Part shown: one piece after another, positions 24,221 to 33,913 of the stretch | How positions within the stretch are numbered: position 1 is the stretch's first letter | Layout of the letters: each line of letters begins with the position of its first letter | Assembly (NCBI RefSeq): GCF_022921095.1 | Contig: NZ_CP095053.1 | Span: forward strand, 2,522,501 to 2,586,500 | DNA from: Hymenobacter aerilatus | Lineage (GTDB): Bacteria > Bacteroidota > Bacteroidia > Cytophagales > Hymenobacteraceae | DNA length: 64,000 bases | Direction of reading: 5' to 3' | Translations under genes and position numbers: made by a program | Notes under the pieces: generated by a model | What the model was told of the DNA's origin: nothing | What the model saw: the letters and a program-made list of their open reading frames with translations, nothing else | Databases searched by the model: none

Positions 24221-25513
24221 ATGCGACGCCTTTTTTCGCTTTTCTTGCTGCTGCTGACGATGGGTGGGGTAGCCCACGCTACAGCCCCTTTTCCCGCGGC
24301 GGCCGTGCCCGATACGGCTCAGCTAACCCTCGCCGAAGCCGAGCAGCGCTTCGCCCAAAACAACTTGCTACTGCTAGCCCAGCGCTACAACGTATCGGCG
24401 GCGCAGGCGCAAATCCTGCAGGCCCGGCTCTGGGACAACCCTACCCTCTCGCTAGAGCAAAATACGTATAACCCCAACACGCGGCGCGCTTTCGACGTGA
24501 CCCAGCGGGGCGAGAGCATTGTGCAGGTGCAGCAGCTGTTTGCCATTGCCGGCCGCCGCAAAGCCGCCGCCAACGTGGCCCAACAGGGTGCCCTGGTAGA
24601 GCAGTACAACCTGGAAGACCTGCTGCGCAACCTCAACTACCAGGTGCGCACTACCTTCTTCGACCTGTACTACAAGCAACAGACTGTTGGCACCTATAAC
24701 ACTGAAATCAACTCGTTTCAGCGGACGCTGACTGCCTACCAAAACCAGTACGACAAGGGCAACATTGCCCTGAAAGAGGTGATTCGGTTGCGGGCCTTCC
24801 TATTTGATCTGCAAACAGAGCGGCAGGCCCTACTTTCCGAAATTGCCACGCAGGAGTCTGATTTGCGGATTTTGCTGCGCGAATCGTCGGGCACTTACTT
24901 CCGCCCTACCGTCAACAACGACCGGCTACAGGCGTTGTCGCTCACAGGGTTTTCGGAAGAGCAGCTGGCTGATACGGCTCAGGTAGCCCGCGCTGACTTA
25001 CGTGCCCGTCAGGCTGATGTGGAGCAGCAAAACCAGAACCTGCGCCTGCAACGCGCCCTGGCGGCCCCCGATCTGGCTGTGGGCTACGTGTACGACCGCG
25101 CCGGCAGCTACATCCAGAACTACAACGCCGTGACGCTAGGCGTGGCCGTCCCAATTTTCAACCGCAACCAGGGCAATATCCGCACAGCGCAGGCCCAGAT
25201 TGAGCAGAGCCGCGCCCAGCGCGACCAGCAGCTCCTCACGGTGCGCAACGACGTGCAGGAAGCCTGGCGCCAGGCCCAGCAAACCGACGCACTCTACCAA
25301 ACGGCCACCCGCAACATCAGCGACTTCACCCGCCTGATTCAGGGCATCGAGCAGAGCTACGCCAAGCGCAACATCACCATCGTGGAGTTCCTGGACTTCT
25401 ACGAGAGCTACAAGAACAACATTGTGCAGCTCAACCAATTACGCGCTGCTCGCCTGCGTGCTTTCGAATCGCTCAACTTCTCGGTAGGGCGCACTGTCTT
25501 CAACGCCGAGTAA
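24221..25513 (+). CDS. TolC-type outer-membrane efflux protein (CzcC-like)
   Basis: 430 residues with a signal peptide (MRRLFSLFLLLLTMGGVAHA). Two repeats of the outer-membrane efflux protein fold follow: LTLAEAEQRFAQNNLLLLAQRYNVSAAQAQI and the coiled-coil-rich second half with VAVPIFNRNQGNIRTAQAQIEQSRAQRDQ. It should form the outer-membrane duct of an RND efflux pump, with the adaptor and pump encoded in the next two genes (42-bp and 99-bp gaps). The gene context is that of czcC in metal resistance operons. Confidence 0.93.
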   Translation: MRRLFSLFLLLLTMGGVAHATAPFPAAAVPDTAQLTLAEAEQRFAQNNLLLLAQRYNVSAAQAQILQARLWDNPTLSLEQNTYNPNTRRAFDVTQRGESIVQVQQLFAIAGRRKAAANVAQQGALVEQYNLEDLLRNLNYQVRTTFFDLYYKQQTVGTYNTEINSFQRTLTAYQNQYDKGNIALKEVIRLRAFLFDLQTERQALLSEIATQESDLRILLRESSGTYFRPTVNNDRLQALSLTGFSEEQLADTAQVARADLRARQADVEQQNQNLRLQRALAAPDLAVGYVYDRAGSYIQNYNAVTLGVAVPIFNRNQGNIRTAQAQIEQSRAQRDQQLLTVRNDVQEAWRQAQQTDALYQTATRNISDFTRLIQGIEQSYAKRNITIVEFLDFYESYKNNIVQLNQLRAARLRAFESLNFSVGRTVFNAE

Positions 25514-25555
25514 GGCTGCCGATACTTTCAACAGAACAAACTAACCGCATACGAT

Positions 25556-26659
25556 ATGAACCGCTTTGCCACGTTGGCCTCTACCCTGGCCCTCCCGCTC
25601 GCCGTGGGTTTGGCGAGCTGCTCCACTCACACCGAAGCCGAACAGCCGCACAAAGCCGAGGCCGGCTTCTCGCTGTCGGATCAGATGTTGCAGGAGCTGA
25701 AGATTGATACGGTGCACGCCGAACCCGTGCGCGACGAGCTACTGCTGACGGGCCAGATTGCTTCCAACGGCGACAAAACCGTGAAAGTGTACCCGCTGGT
25801 AGGCGGCGTGGTAGAGCAGCTGTCGGTGGAGTTGGGCGACCACGTAACCAAGGGGCAGGTGCTGGCCGTGATTCGCAGCAGCGAAATTGCCGACCTGCAA
25901 AACCAGTCGTCTACGGCTGGCTCCGATCTGGACATTGCCCGCAAGAACCTGCAAGTGGCCGAGGACCAGTTTGCAGATGGCCTGGCCTCGGAGCGCGACG
26001 TGACCTTGGCGCGCCAGGAGCTGCGCAAGGCCCAGAGCAACGTGGGCAAGAGCCGCAAGCAGCTGAATGTCTACGGTGTATCGGCTGACGGCACCTACAC
26101 GTTGCGTGCCCCCATTTCGGGCTTCATCACGGAGAAAAACGTGACCGACCACATGCAGTTCAACGCCGACAACGTGGGCAACCTATTCACGGTCAGCAAC
26201 CTGGACGATGTGTGGATTATGGCCAACGTGTTTGAATCGGACATTGCCAAAGTGCACCAGGGCTACACGGCCCAGGTAACGACCCTCTCCTACCCCGACA
26301 AAGTGTTCACGGGCCGCATCGACAAGGTGTTCAACGTGCTCGACCCTGACTCGAAGGTGATGAAGGTGCGCGTGCGCCTCGATAATCCCGGCTACCTGCT
26401 CAAGCCCGAAATGTACGCCCAAATCAAGGTCGAAAACACCCAAAACGAGAAGATGCTGGCCGTGCCGGCCCAAAGCGTAGTGTTCGACAAGGACCGCAAT
26501 TTCGTGATGGTGTTCAAGGACCGCAGCCACATTGAAACCCGTGAGGTGAAGGTAGCCAAAACGGTAGGCGACACCAGCTACGTGGAGTCGGGCCTGCAAG
26601 ACGGCGAGCGAATCATCGCCCAGAATCAGCTGCTGGTGTACGACGAGTTAAATGATTGA
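25556..26659 (+). CDS. RND efflux periplasmic adaptor lipoprotein (CzcB-like)
   Basis: 367 residues. The N-terminus is a lipoprotein signal (GLASC, Cys at about residue 22). Adaptor-type domains are visible: a barrel-sandwich hybrid (GGVVEQLSVELGDHVTKGQVLAVIRSSEIADLQ), a helical hairpin (LDIARKNLQVAEDQFADGLASERDVTLARQELRKAQ) and the beta-barrel part. Members of this group link the inner-membrane pump to the outer-membrane duct. No His-rich N-terminal metal-binding domain is present, in contrast to some CzcB proteins. Confidence 0.92.
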   Translation: MNRFATLASTLALPLAVGLASCSTHTEAEQPHKAEAGFSLSDQMLQELKIDTVHAEPVRDELLLTGQIASNGDKTVKVYPLVGGVVEQLSVELGDHVTKGQVLAVIRSSEIADLQNQSSTAGSDLDIARKNLQVAEDQFADGLASERDVTLARQELRKAQSNVGKSRKQLNVYGVSADGTYTLRAPISGFITEKNVTDHMQFNADNVGNLFTVSNLDDVWIMANVFESDIAKVHQGYTAQVTTLSYPDKVFTGRIDKVFNVLDPDSKVMKVRVRLDNPGYLLKPEMYAQIKVENTQNEKMLAVPAQSVVFDKDRNFVMVFKDRSHIETREVKVAKTVGDTSYVESGLQDGERIIAQNQLLVYDELND

Positions 26660-26664
26660 TTTTT

Positions 26665-26750
26665 AGCTAGTAGCTGATAGTTAGTAACTATTAGCTTTTG
26701 TGCTACGAATCATCGCCCTTACCTCTATAAAAAGCTATCAGCTACTAGCT
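26665..26750. repeat. Inverted repeat between the adaptor and pump genes
   Basis: Perfect 16-bp arms (AGCTAGTAGCTGATAG) at 26665-26680 and 26735-26750 around a 54-nt loop, with imperfect extension (TGATTT.. on both sides). The base composition differs from the family-1 repeat. It ends 8 bp before the pump gene start, so folding could affect its translation. Confidence 0.65.
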
Positions 26751-26758
26751 GAAATCAA

Positions 26759-29700
26759 ATGAACAAGTTCATCCAAGGCATTATTGCCTTTTCGTTGAAG
26801 AACCGCGGTTTCATCTTTTTGATGACGCTGCTGGCCATCGTGGCCGGGGTGGTGAGCTACCGGAACACGCCGATTGAGGCGTTTCCGGACGTCACGAACA
26901 CCGAAATCACCATCATCACGCAGTGGCCTGGCCGCTCGGCCGAGGAGATTGAGAAGTTTGTGACGGCCCCGGTGGAAATTGCTCTGAATCCGGTGCAGAA
27001 GAAAACCAGCATCCGCTCGACCACGCTGTTTGGCTTGTCGGTGGTGAAGGTGATTTTCGATGATGGCGTGGACGATGCCTTTGCCCGTGTGCAGGTCAAC
27101 AACATGCTACAAGATGTGGACCTGCCCGAAGGCGTGGACCCCGAGGTGCAGCCGCCCTACGGCCCTACCGGCGAGATTTTCCGCTATACGCTCGACAGCA
27201 AAAGCAAAACCGTGCGCGAGCTGAAAACCCTGCAAGACTGGGTGATTGAGCGCAATCTAAAAGCTGTGCCCGGCGTGGCCGATGTGAACAGCTTTGGCGG
27301 CGAGGTGAAGAGCTACGAAATCAGCGTGAACCCCAGCAAAATCCAGGACTTCGGCATCTCGCCGTTGGACCTGTACAACGCCATTCAGCGCAGCAACATC
27401 AACGTGGGCGGCGACGTGATAAACGCTGGCCAGCAGAACTTTGTGGTGCGCGGCATTGGCCTGCTCAACAACATCTCCGACATCAACAACACGGTCATTA
27501 AGAACGTGAATGGGGTAGGCATTCTGGTGAAGGACGTGGCCATTGTGCACGAGTCGGCCCTACCCAAACTGGGCAAGGTAGGCCGCAACTACGACGACAA
27601 CATGGTGGAGGGCATTGTGGTGATGCGCAAGGGCGAAAACCCCTCGCAGGTGATTGCTGCCCTGAAGGCCAAGGTGACGGAGCTAAACGAGAAAATCCTA
27701 CCCTCCGACGTGAAGATCAAGACCTTCTACGACCGGCAGCAGCTCATTGACTTCTCCACAGAAACCGTGATTCACAACTTGCTGGAAGGCATTATTCTGG
27801 TGACGGTTATCGTGTTCGTATTCATGGCCGACTGGCGCACCACGGTGATTGTGTCGGTGATTATTCCGCTGGCCTTGCTGTTCGCCTTCATCTGCCTGCG
27901 CTTGAAAGGTATGTCGGCCAACTTGCTCTCGATGGGTGCTATTGACTTCGGTATCATCATCGATGGGGCCGTGGTGATGGTGGAAGGACTCTTTGTGGCC
28001 CTCGACCACAAGGCTCATGAGGTAGGAATGGAGCGTTTCAACAAGCTCACGAAAATGGGCCTGATCAAGAAATCTGGCCGGGAGATGGGCAAGTCTATCT
28101 TCTTCGCCAAAGCCATCATCATCACCGCCCTCCTACCCATCTTCTCCTTTGAGAAGGTAGAAGGCAAGGTGTTCTCGCCACTAGCCTGGACGCTGGGTTT
28201 TGCGCTCCTCGGTGCGCTTATCTTCACGCTTACGCTGGTGCCGGTATTGGCTTCGATTCTGCTCAAAAAGAACGTGCGGGAGAAAGACAACTTCTTTGTG
28301 CGCGGCATCAACCGCGGAGCGCAACGCTTCTTTGCCTTCACCTACGCCCGCAAAACCATCAGCTTGCTGGTGGCGACGGTAGTGGTAGTAGTAGGTATGG
28401 GCGCCTTTCACTTCCTGGGCTCGGAGTTCCTACCCGAGCTGAACGAAGGTTCGATTTACGTGCGCGCTCAGTTGCCGCTGAGCATTTCGCTGGATGAAAG
28501 CAACAAGCTCTGTAACGAGATGCGGCGGGTGTTCCTGAGCTTCCCGCAGGTAGGCGATGTGGTGAGCCAGACAGGCCGTCCCAACGACGGCACCGACCCC
28601 ACGGGCTTCTACAACAACGAGTTCCTGGTGCAGCTCAAGCATACGCCCGAGGTAGAGGCCGAGATGAAGCATAAGGACAAGCGCGAGGCCCTCATTGAGC
28701 ACATGAAGGAGAAACTGGCCCGTTTCCCCGGCGTGGACTTCAACTTCTCCCAGCCCATTACCGACAACGTAGAGGAGGCCGCCTCGGGTGTGAAAGGCTC
28801 CATTGCCGTGAAAATCTACGGCACCGACCTAAAGCTGATGGAAGCCAAAGCCCGCCAGGTATACGACGTGCTGAAGGACATCAAAGGCATCGACGACCTG
28901 GGCGCGCTGCGCAATATCGGGCAGCCCGAGCTGCACGTGGAGCTGGACGAGCGGCGCATGGCCCAGTACGGCGTGAGCAAGGCCGACGCCAACGCGGTGC
29001 TGGAAATGGCTGTGGGCGGCAAGCAAGCCACGCAGATGTACGAGGGCGAACGGAAATTTCCCATCGTGGTGCGCTACGAGGAAGGCTTCCGCCAGTCGCC
29101 TACCCAGATTGCAGCCCTGATGGTGCCTATCATGAACGGCAACTCCGTACCGCTGTCGGAAATTGCTACCATTGGCAACGTGAACGGTCCTTCCCTCATC
29201 TACCGCGACGACAACAAGCGCTTTTCGGCCGTGAAGTTCTCTATCCGCGGCCGCGACATGGGTAGCACCATCGAGGAGGCCCAGCGCAAGGTAGACGCTG
29301 TGGTGAGCCTACCCAAGGGCTACAGCATGAATTGGACTGGCGACTTCGAAAACCAGCGCCGTGCCACCCAACGCCTCACGCAGGTAGTGCCCATCTCGCT
29401 GGCCCTCATCTTCTTCATCCTATTCATCTTATTCGGCAACCTGAAAGACGCCGGGCTGGTACTTCTGAACGTGCCGTTCGCCATCATTGGTGGCATTGCG
29501 GCGCTGCTCATCACGCACACCAACTTCTCTATCTCGGCCGGTATTGGCTTCATCGCCTTGTTTGGTATCTGTATTCAAAACGGCGTGATTCTGATTTCGG
29601 TGTTCAAGCAGAACATGTTGAAAAAGATGAGCCTTGACGACAGCATCCACGACGGCGTAACCTCCCGCGTGCGCCCCGTGGTGATGACGGCCCTCATGGC

Positions 29701-29923
29701 TACCATCGGCCTGATGCCGGCGGCCATCAGCACCGGCATTGGCTCCGAAACCTCGAAGCCGCTGGCTATTGTGGTAATCGGCGGCCTGATTACGGGCACC
29801 ATCCTCACGCTGTTCATCTTCCCGCTGGTGTTTGAGCGCGCCTACCGCGCCGAGCACACACACTATGGCGACGACCCTACCCTGCGTCAGAACCACCGCA
29901 AGCCGGCGCTAGCTGGGGCGTAA
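26759..29923 (+). CDS. czcA: Heavy-metal efflux RND pump (CzcA/CusA family)
   Basis: 1054 residues, inner-membrane RND transporter. The HME-subfamily proton relay is visible in DFGIIIDGAVVMVE (Asp, Asp, Glu spaced as in CzcA). Other marks are the N-terminal helix, ITIITQWPGRSAEEIEKFVTAPVE, the two periplasmic porter regions and the duplicated 12-helix core. It should export divalent (Zn, Co, Cd or Ni) or monovalent (Cu, Ag) cations. The methionine cluster needed for Cu/Ag export by CusA is not obvious, so the divalent type is slightly favoured. It is encoded last in the operon and ends at a strong terminator. Confidence 0.93.
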   Translation: MNKFIQGIIAFSLKNRGFIFLMTLLAIVAGVVSYRNTPIEAFPDVTNTEITIITQWPGRSAEEIEKFVTAPVEIALNPVQKKTSIRSTTLFGLSVVKVIFDDGVDDAFARVQVNNMLQDVDLPEGVDPEVQPPYGPTGEIFRYTLDSKSKTVRELKTLQDWVIERNLKAVPGVADVNSFGGEVKSYEISVNPSKIQDFGISPLDLYNAIQRSNINVGGDVINAGQQNFVVRGIGLLNNISDINNTVIKNVNGVGILVKDVAIVHESALPKLGKVGRNYDDNMVEGIVVMRKGENPSQVIAALKAKVTELNEKILPSDVKIKTFYDRQQLIDFSTETVIHNLLEGIILVTVIVFVFMADWRTTVIVSVIIPLALLFAFICLRLKGMSANLLSMGAIDFGIIIDGAVVMVEGLFVALDHKAHEVGMERFNKLTKMGLIKKSGREMGKSIFFAKAIIITALLPIFSFEKVEGKVFSPLAWTLGFALLGALIFTLTLVPVLASILLKKNVREKDNFFVRGINRGAQRFFAFTYARKTISLLVATVVVVVGMGAFHFLGSEFLPELNEGSIYVRAQLPLSISLDESNKLCNEMRRVFLSFPQVGDVVSQTGRPNDGTDPTGFYNNEFLVQLKHTPEVEAEMKHKDKREALIEHMKEKLARFPGVDFNFSQPITDNVEEAASGVKGSIAVKIYGTDLKLMEAKARQVYDVLKDIKGIDDLGALRNIGQPELHVELDERRMAQYGVSKADANAVLEMAVGGKQATQMYEGERKFPIVVRYEEGFRQSPTQIAALMVPIMNGNSVPLSEIATIGNVNGPSLIYRDDNKRFSAVKFSIRGRDMGSTIEEAQRKVDAVVSLPKGYSMNWTGDFENQRRATQRLTQVVPISLALIFFILFILFGNLKDAGLVLLNVPFAIIGGIAALLITHTNFSISAGIGFIALFGICIQNGVILISVFKQNMLKKMSLDDSIHDGVTSRVRPVVMTALMATIGLMPAAISTGIGSETSKPLAIVVIGGLITGTILTLFIFPLVFERAYRAEHTHYGDDPTLRQNHRKPALAGA

Positions 29924-29942
29924 GTAGCTTTTTTTATTCGGA

Positions 29943-29986
29943 ACAACAGAAGCCCCAACGCCTTTTGGTGTTGGGGCTTCTGTTGT
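29943..29986 (+). terminator. Terminator after the efflux operon
   Basis: Perfect 17-bp arms (ACAACAGAAGCCCCAAC) at 29943-29959 and 29970-29986 with a 10-nt loop, 20 bp past the pump gene. The T-run after it is short (TTGTATTAG), so ending might be partial. Confidence 0.8.
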
Positions 29987-30467
29987 ATTAGTACTCCTAT
30001 ACGCTTCAGTTGCCTCAACAGGTCCACGCATGACCCTACAACGAAATTCTATGAGCCACTGGGTGTTTCCGACGCTGCCGGGGTAGGCGACTATAAGCTG
30101 CCTCTCGTGACCGATGCACAAGCTCACGGCACTACCATCGACAGGTTCACAATGATTCGTGGCCTGCCACAGCCTCTTATCAGCTTGCCGTGAACCTAGC
30201 TGCTCCTACCAATTGAGACTGAACTGCGTGTAATAGAATTCCCAAGAAAGCAGCTTTTATTCAGTCAAAAACGCCATCAGCAACCCGGAAAAACATTCAG
30301 TATAACCGATGCAAATGAAATAGAACAGACCAGCTGTATGCTGAACATTAGGCTACTTGTTTTTGCTTTGAAAGGAGCTGCTAGCGGAACATCCATCGGG
30401 GAGCGGCGTAGGTTACTAAGGCTGCCAGGTTACTGACGGTGGCTTTTTCAACCCTTTTCAACCGCTT
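29987..30467. other. Gene-free stretch between the efflux operon and the catalase
   Basis: 480 bp with no credible gene. Frames are open for up to about 65 codons (29999-30193, plus strand) but without a start or a recognisable protein. No repeat of the hairpin families is present and no clear TAnnTTTG promoter could be found. Confidence 0.5.
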
Positions 30468-32618
30468 ATGAAGCAAGAAAACGAACAGAAGGAACTGCAT
30501 GTAAACAATGCCGACACGTTGCTGACCACTAATACAGGCGTGCGGGTTTCTGACACAGATAACTCGCTAAAAGCCGGCGAACGAGGTCCTACGCTGCTGG
30601 AAGATTTTCACTTCCGCGAGAAAATGACCCACTTCGACCACGAGCGAATTCCGGAGCGCGTAGTACACGCACGGGGCTCGGGCGCACATGGGTACTTCGA
30701 GCTATTTGAAGACATGAGCCGCTACACCAGCGCAGGCATTTTGCGGCACACAGGCAAACAAACGCCCGTGTTCGTGCGGTTTTCCACTGTCGTGGGCTTC
30801 CGTGGCTCGGCCGATACAGTGCGTGACGTACGCGGCTTTGCTGTGAAATTCTATACCGAAGAAGGCAACTGGGACTTGGTGGGCAATAACATGCCCGTGT
30901 TCTTTATTCAGGATTCCATCAAATTCCCTGACTTAGTACACGCTGCCAAACCCGAGCCGCACAACGAGATGCCGCAGGCTTCGGCCGCGCACGACTCGTT
31001 CTGGGACTTCATGTCTCTCACGCCCGAAAGCATGCATATGCTCTTCTGGGTGTTGTCGGACCGCGGTATTCCGCGCTCCTACCAGAATATGGAGGGCTTT
31101 GGGGTACACACGTTCCGGCTTGTAAACGAGCAGGGCGAAAGCCACTTCGTGAAGTTCCATTGGAAGCCGGTGGCCGGTATGGCCTCGCTAGTATGGGACG
31201 AAGCACAGAAAATTGCCGGCAAAAATCCTGATTACAACCGCCAGCAACTATGGGAAAGCATTGAAGAAGGCAACTTCCCAGAATATGAATTGGGCGTGCA
31301 GATTATCGAGGAGAAGGACGAGTTTATGTTTGACTTCGACATTCTGGATGCAACCAAGCTGTGGCCCGAAGAGCTGGTGCCGGTACGCATCATCGGCAAG
31401 ATGACGCTGAATAGTAACCCCGACAACTTCTTCGCTGAAACCGAGCAGGTGGCCTTTCACCCCGGCCACGTTGTGCCCGGTATTGATGTAACCAACGACC
31501 CGCTGTTGCAGGGGCGCCTGTTTTCCTACGTCGACACGCAGCTTTTGCGCTTAGGAGGACCTAACTTCCAGGAGATTCCTATCAACCGGCCGCGGATGCA
31601 GGTGCACAACAACCAGCGCGACGGGTTTATGCGGCAGACCATCAACCAAGATCGGAAGAACCGCGCCAACTACTACCCCAACTCGCTGAACAATAATTCA
31701 CCCCGCCCCGCCACCGCCGCCGAGGGGGGCTACGTGCACTACCAGGAGAAAGTGGAAGGCCACAAAATCCGGAAGCGCTCCGAGAGCTTCAACGACCACT
31801 ACACGCAGGCCCGCCTGTTCTACAACAGCATGACGGCCCCAGAGCAGAAGCATATTGCGGAGGCATTCAACTTCGAGCTGGGCAAGGTAGAGCACCTGCA
31901 CATTCGGGAGCGAATGGTGGAGCATATTGCACAGGTAGATGTGGCCCTAGCAGTGCAGGTGGCCCAGGAAATCGGAGTGGAATTCGATGAGGCATCTTGG
32001 AAAGCCAAGCTCAAGGATACTGCTCACAACGTGGCCGATAAGGTAGCCAGCGCTGTGAGCAGCAAAAAAAGCGTGACGGATTCGCCCGCGCTTAGCATGG
32101 AGAAAAACAAGAAGGAGCACATAAAGGGCCGCAAAGTGGCTGTACTGCTCGCCGAAGGTTTCAACCACGAAGCGTATCAGCATTTGCAGCAAACACTGCT
32201 AGCGAACGGAGCTGAGCTGGAAGTGGTGTCCACGATGCTGGGCGTGATCAAGGCAGCCGACGGACAGCAGGTAGAAGCAAAGAAAACATTCAATACCACT
32301 GCTTCGGTGCTTTACGATGCTGTATTTGTGCCCGGTGGCAAAGAGAGCGTACAAAAGCTGTTGAAGCTGGGCAAAGCGGTTCACTTTATTGAGGAAGCCT
32401 ACCTGCACCATAAGCCTTTGGCAGCCAGCGGCGAGGGCGTCGACCTGTTCGCTGAATGCCGCCTTCGGGATGTAGCTCTCTCAGATGGCAGCACCCAAAT
32501 GGATAAAGGTGTGGTAACCGCCCGCGATACCAACTGGCAAGACCTAACGGAAGCTTTCCGTCAAGCCATTGGGCAGCACCGCTTCTGGGAGCGAATGGTA
32601 GAAGCTATTCCAGGGTAG
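30468..32618 (+). CDS. katE: Large-subunit monofunctional catalase with DJ-1-like C-terminal domain
   Basis: 716 residues, clade-2 haem catalase, which breaks down hydrogen peroxide. The catalytic His67 sits in VVHARGSGAHGYFE, Asn140 in WDLVGNNMPVFF and the haem-ligand Tyr354 in LFSYVDTQLLRLGG. The C-terminal 170 residues form the extra flavodoxin/DJ-1-like domain of large catalases (VAVLLAEGFNHEAYQHLQQTLL, YDAVFVPGGKESVQKL). The N-terminus is shorter than in E. coli HPII (His67 instead of His128). It is monocistronic, with its own hairpin terminator. Confidence 0.96.
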   Translation: MKQENEQKELHVNNADTLLTTNTGVRVSDTDNSLKAGERGPTLLEDFHFREKMTHFDHERIPERVVHARGSGAHGYFELFEDMSRYTSAGILRHTGKQTPVFVRFSTVVGFRGSADTVRDVRGFAVKFYTEEGNWDLVGNNMPVFFIQDSIKFPDLVHAAKPEPHNEMPQASAAHDSFWDFMSLTPESMHMLFWVLSDRGIPRSYQNMEGFGVHTFRLVNEQGESHFVKFHWKPVAGMASLVWDEAQKIAGKNPDYNRQQLWESIEEGNFPEYELGVQIIEEKDEFMFDFDILDATKLWPEELVPVRIIGKMTLNSNPDNFFAETEQVAFHPGHVVPGIDVTNDPLLQGRLFSYVDTQLLRLGGPNFQEIPINRPRMQVHNNQRDGFMRQTINQDRKNRANYYPNSLNNNSPRPATAAEGGYVHYQEKVEGHKIRKRSESFNDHYTQARLFYNSMTAPEQKHIAEAFNFELGKVEHLHIRERMVEHIAQVDVALAVQVAQEIGVEFDEASWKAKLKDTAHNVADKVASAVSSKKSVTDSPALSMEKNKKEHIKGRKVAVLLAEGFNHEAYQHLQQTLLANGAELEVVSTMLGVIKAADGQQVEAKKTFNTTASVLYDAVFVPGGKESVQKLLKLGKAVHFIEEAYLHHKPLAASGEGVDLFAECRLRDVALSDGSTQMDKGVVTARDTNWQDLTEAFRQAIGQHRFWERMVEAIPG

Positions 32619-32704
32619 GAAGATTGCCTAGCCGCTTTAGTGATCTAGCCGGAGTAAGCAGGGAGACATCCTTTCCCTATCTGTTCCGACAGGATTAGTA
32701 AGTA

Positions 32705-32738
32705 AAAAACCTCAGTGCCGGAAGGCACTGAGGTTTTT
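32705..32738. terminator. Bidirectional terminator
   Basis: Perfect 15-bp arms (AAAAACCTCAGTGCC) at 32705-32719 and 32724-32738 with a 4-nt loop, A-run before and T-run after. It lies between the convergent catalase and GH43 genes. Confidence 0.9.
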
Positions 32739-32753
32739 ACTTTTTGGTGGTAG

Positions 32754-33842
32754 TTATTCCCCGCTGGGCACGGGTAGGGCTGTGCCTACGGCCACGGGCG
32801 TGCCAAAATCGGGCATTCCGTCGCTTTTCCAGGTGAAGCTTTGCATGCGGGGCGTGCGGGAGTTGCTGCATCCCTGACCCGTCATCGGATTGGCATGGTA
32901 GACTATCCAATCCTGGGTACCGTCTTTCGATTTGAAGAAACCATTGTGACCGGGGCCGTAGGCCTGACTAGCGGCATTCTTGGAGAAGACCGGGGTAGCC
33001 GTTTTGGTCCAGGACTCGGGCTTAAGCGGGTCGGCGGTGCTAGAAGCTGTGAGCAGGCCTAGGGCGTAATCGTCGGTGCTACAGTGGCTGGCCGAGTACA
33101 CAATGAATGTTTTATCACCGTGTTTCAGCGCCTCGGGGCCTTCATTCACAAAGGGGTAGCCGGTTTTCTCCCAGCCATAGGTAGGCTGCGAAATCTCCAC
33201 CCGCTCGCCGGTGAGGGTGGTAGGGCTGCTCATTTTGGCAATGTACAGGCGCTGGGTTTCGTTTTCTACCCCGCTGCCAAAATCCTTGTGGCCCGACCAT
33301 ACGAAGTAGCGCTGGCCGTTTTGTTCCAGCACAGTGCCATCAATGGCCCACTTATCATCGGCGGTAGCTACTTTGCCAATCAGCGTCCAAGTGCCGGTGG
33401 TAGGGTCGGCAGCAGGGTTTTCCAGCACCCAGGTGCGGTGGCCGCCGCAGCAGTTGGGGTCGGCGCTGAAATACACGTACCACTTACCGTCGAAGAAGTA
33501 GATTTCCGGTGCCCAGATGTCGCGGTAGCTGCCGTTGGGCGTCCAGATTATCTTTTCCGGCGCCGTCCCTACCTCCGACATCTTCGCGGTTTTGCGCAGG
33601 CGCAAGTCGCCACCCGAGGTGCTCATGTAGTAATAGAAACCATCTTTCTGATATACCCACGGGTCGGGACCAGAATTGAGCAACGGGTTTCGAAAAGTAG
33701 CCGCGCCGGTGGTAGGCGGCGTAACAGGCGGGAGGATAGGCGGAGCAGGCGTAGGGTCCGACGACGAACCGCCTCCGCAGGCTAGGGCGCCCAGCAGGAC
33801 AGCTGGCACCAGTAACCAGCGAGTAAGAATAGCTGCGAACAT
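32754..33842 (-). CDS. GH43 family glycoside hydrolase, lipoprotein
   Basis: 362 residues. It starts with a lipoprotein signal (LGALACGGG) and a Pro/Thr-rich linker, so it is probably an outer-surface lipoprotein. A five-bladed GH43 propeller follows, with the catalytic base Asp in SGPDPWVYQ, the pKa-modulating Asp in WAIDGTVLEQ and the acid Glu in VNEGPEALKHG. Members remove alpha-L-arabinofuranosyl or beta-xylosyl units. It is about 45 percent similar by eye to the enzymes at 41488 and 43866. It lies third in the row susC-susD-GH43, and is likely made together with them. Confidence 0.92.
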   Translation of the reverse strand: MFAAILTRWLLVPAVLLGALACGGGSSSDPTPAPPILPPVTPPTTGAATFRNPLLNSGPDPWVYQKDGFYYYMSTSGGDLRLRKTAKMSEVGTAPEKIIWTPNGSYRDIWAPEIYFFDGKWYVYFSADPNCCGGHRTWVLENPAADPTTGTWTLIGKVATADDKWAIDGTVLEQNGQRYFVWSGHKDFGSGVENETQRLYIAKMSSPTTLTGERVEISQPTYGWEKTGYPFVNEGPEALKHGDKTFIVYSASHCSTDDYALGLLTASSTADPLKPESWTKTATPVFSKNAASQAYGPGHNGFFKSKDGTQDWIVYHANPMTGQGCSNSRTPRMQSFTWKSDGMPDFGTPVAVGTALPVPSGE

Positions 33843-33870
33843 AAAAAAACAAGGAAGAAGGATTCATGAA

Positions 33871-33905
33871 AAAGCCGCCGCACCGATGGCAGGCGCGGCG
33901 GCTTT
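33871..33905 (-). terminator. Weak hairpin after susD
   Basis: 11-bp arms (AAAGCCGCCGC) at 33871-33881 and 33895-33905 around a 13-nt loop, just past the susD stop. With an A-run on the plus strand side (T-run for the minus-strand transcript), it may attenuate reading into the GH43 gene. Confidence 0.65.
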
Positions 33906-33913
33906 CTGTGGCC

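Noticed and set aside
29999-30193. Open frame of 64 codons after the efflux operon
   Set aside because: It has no start codon near its beginning, no homology I recognise and no regulatory signals.
33084-33785. Long antisense open frame across the GH43 gene, and similar ones at 41632-42333 and 34649-35299
   Set aside because: They mirror high-GC coding sequence in the opposite frame, and show no signal peptide, motif or promoter. The genes on the other strand have clear catalytic motifs.
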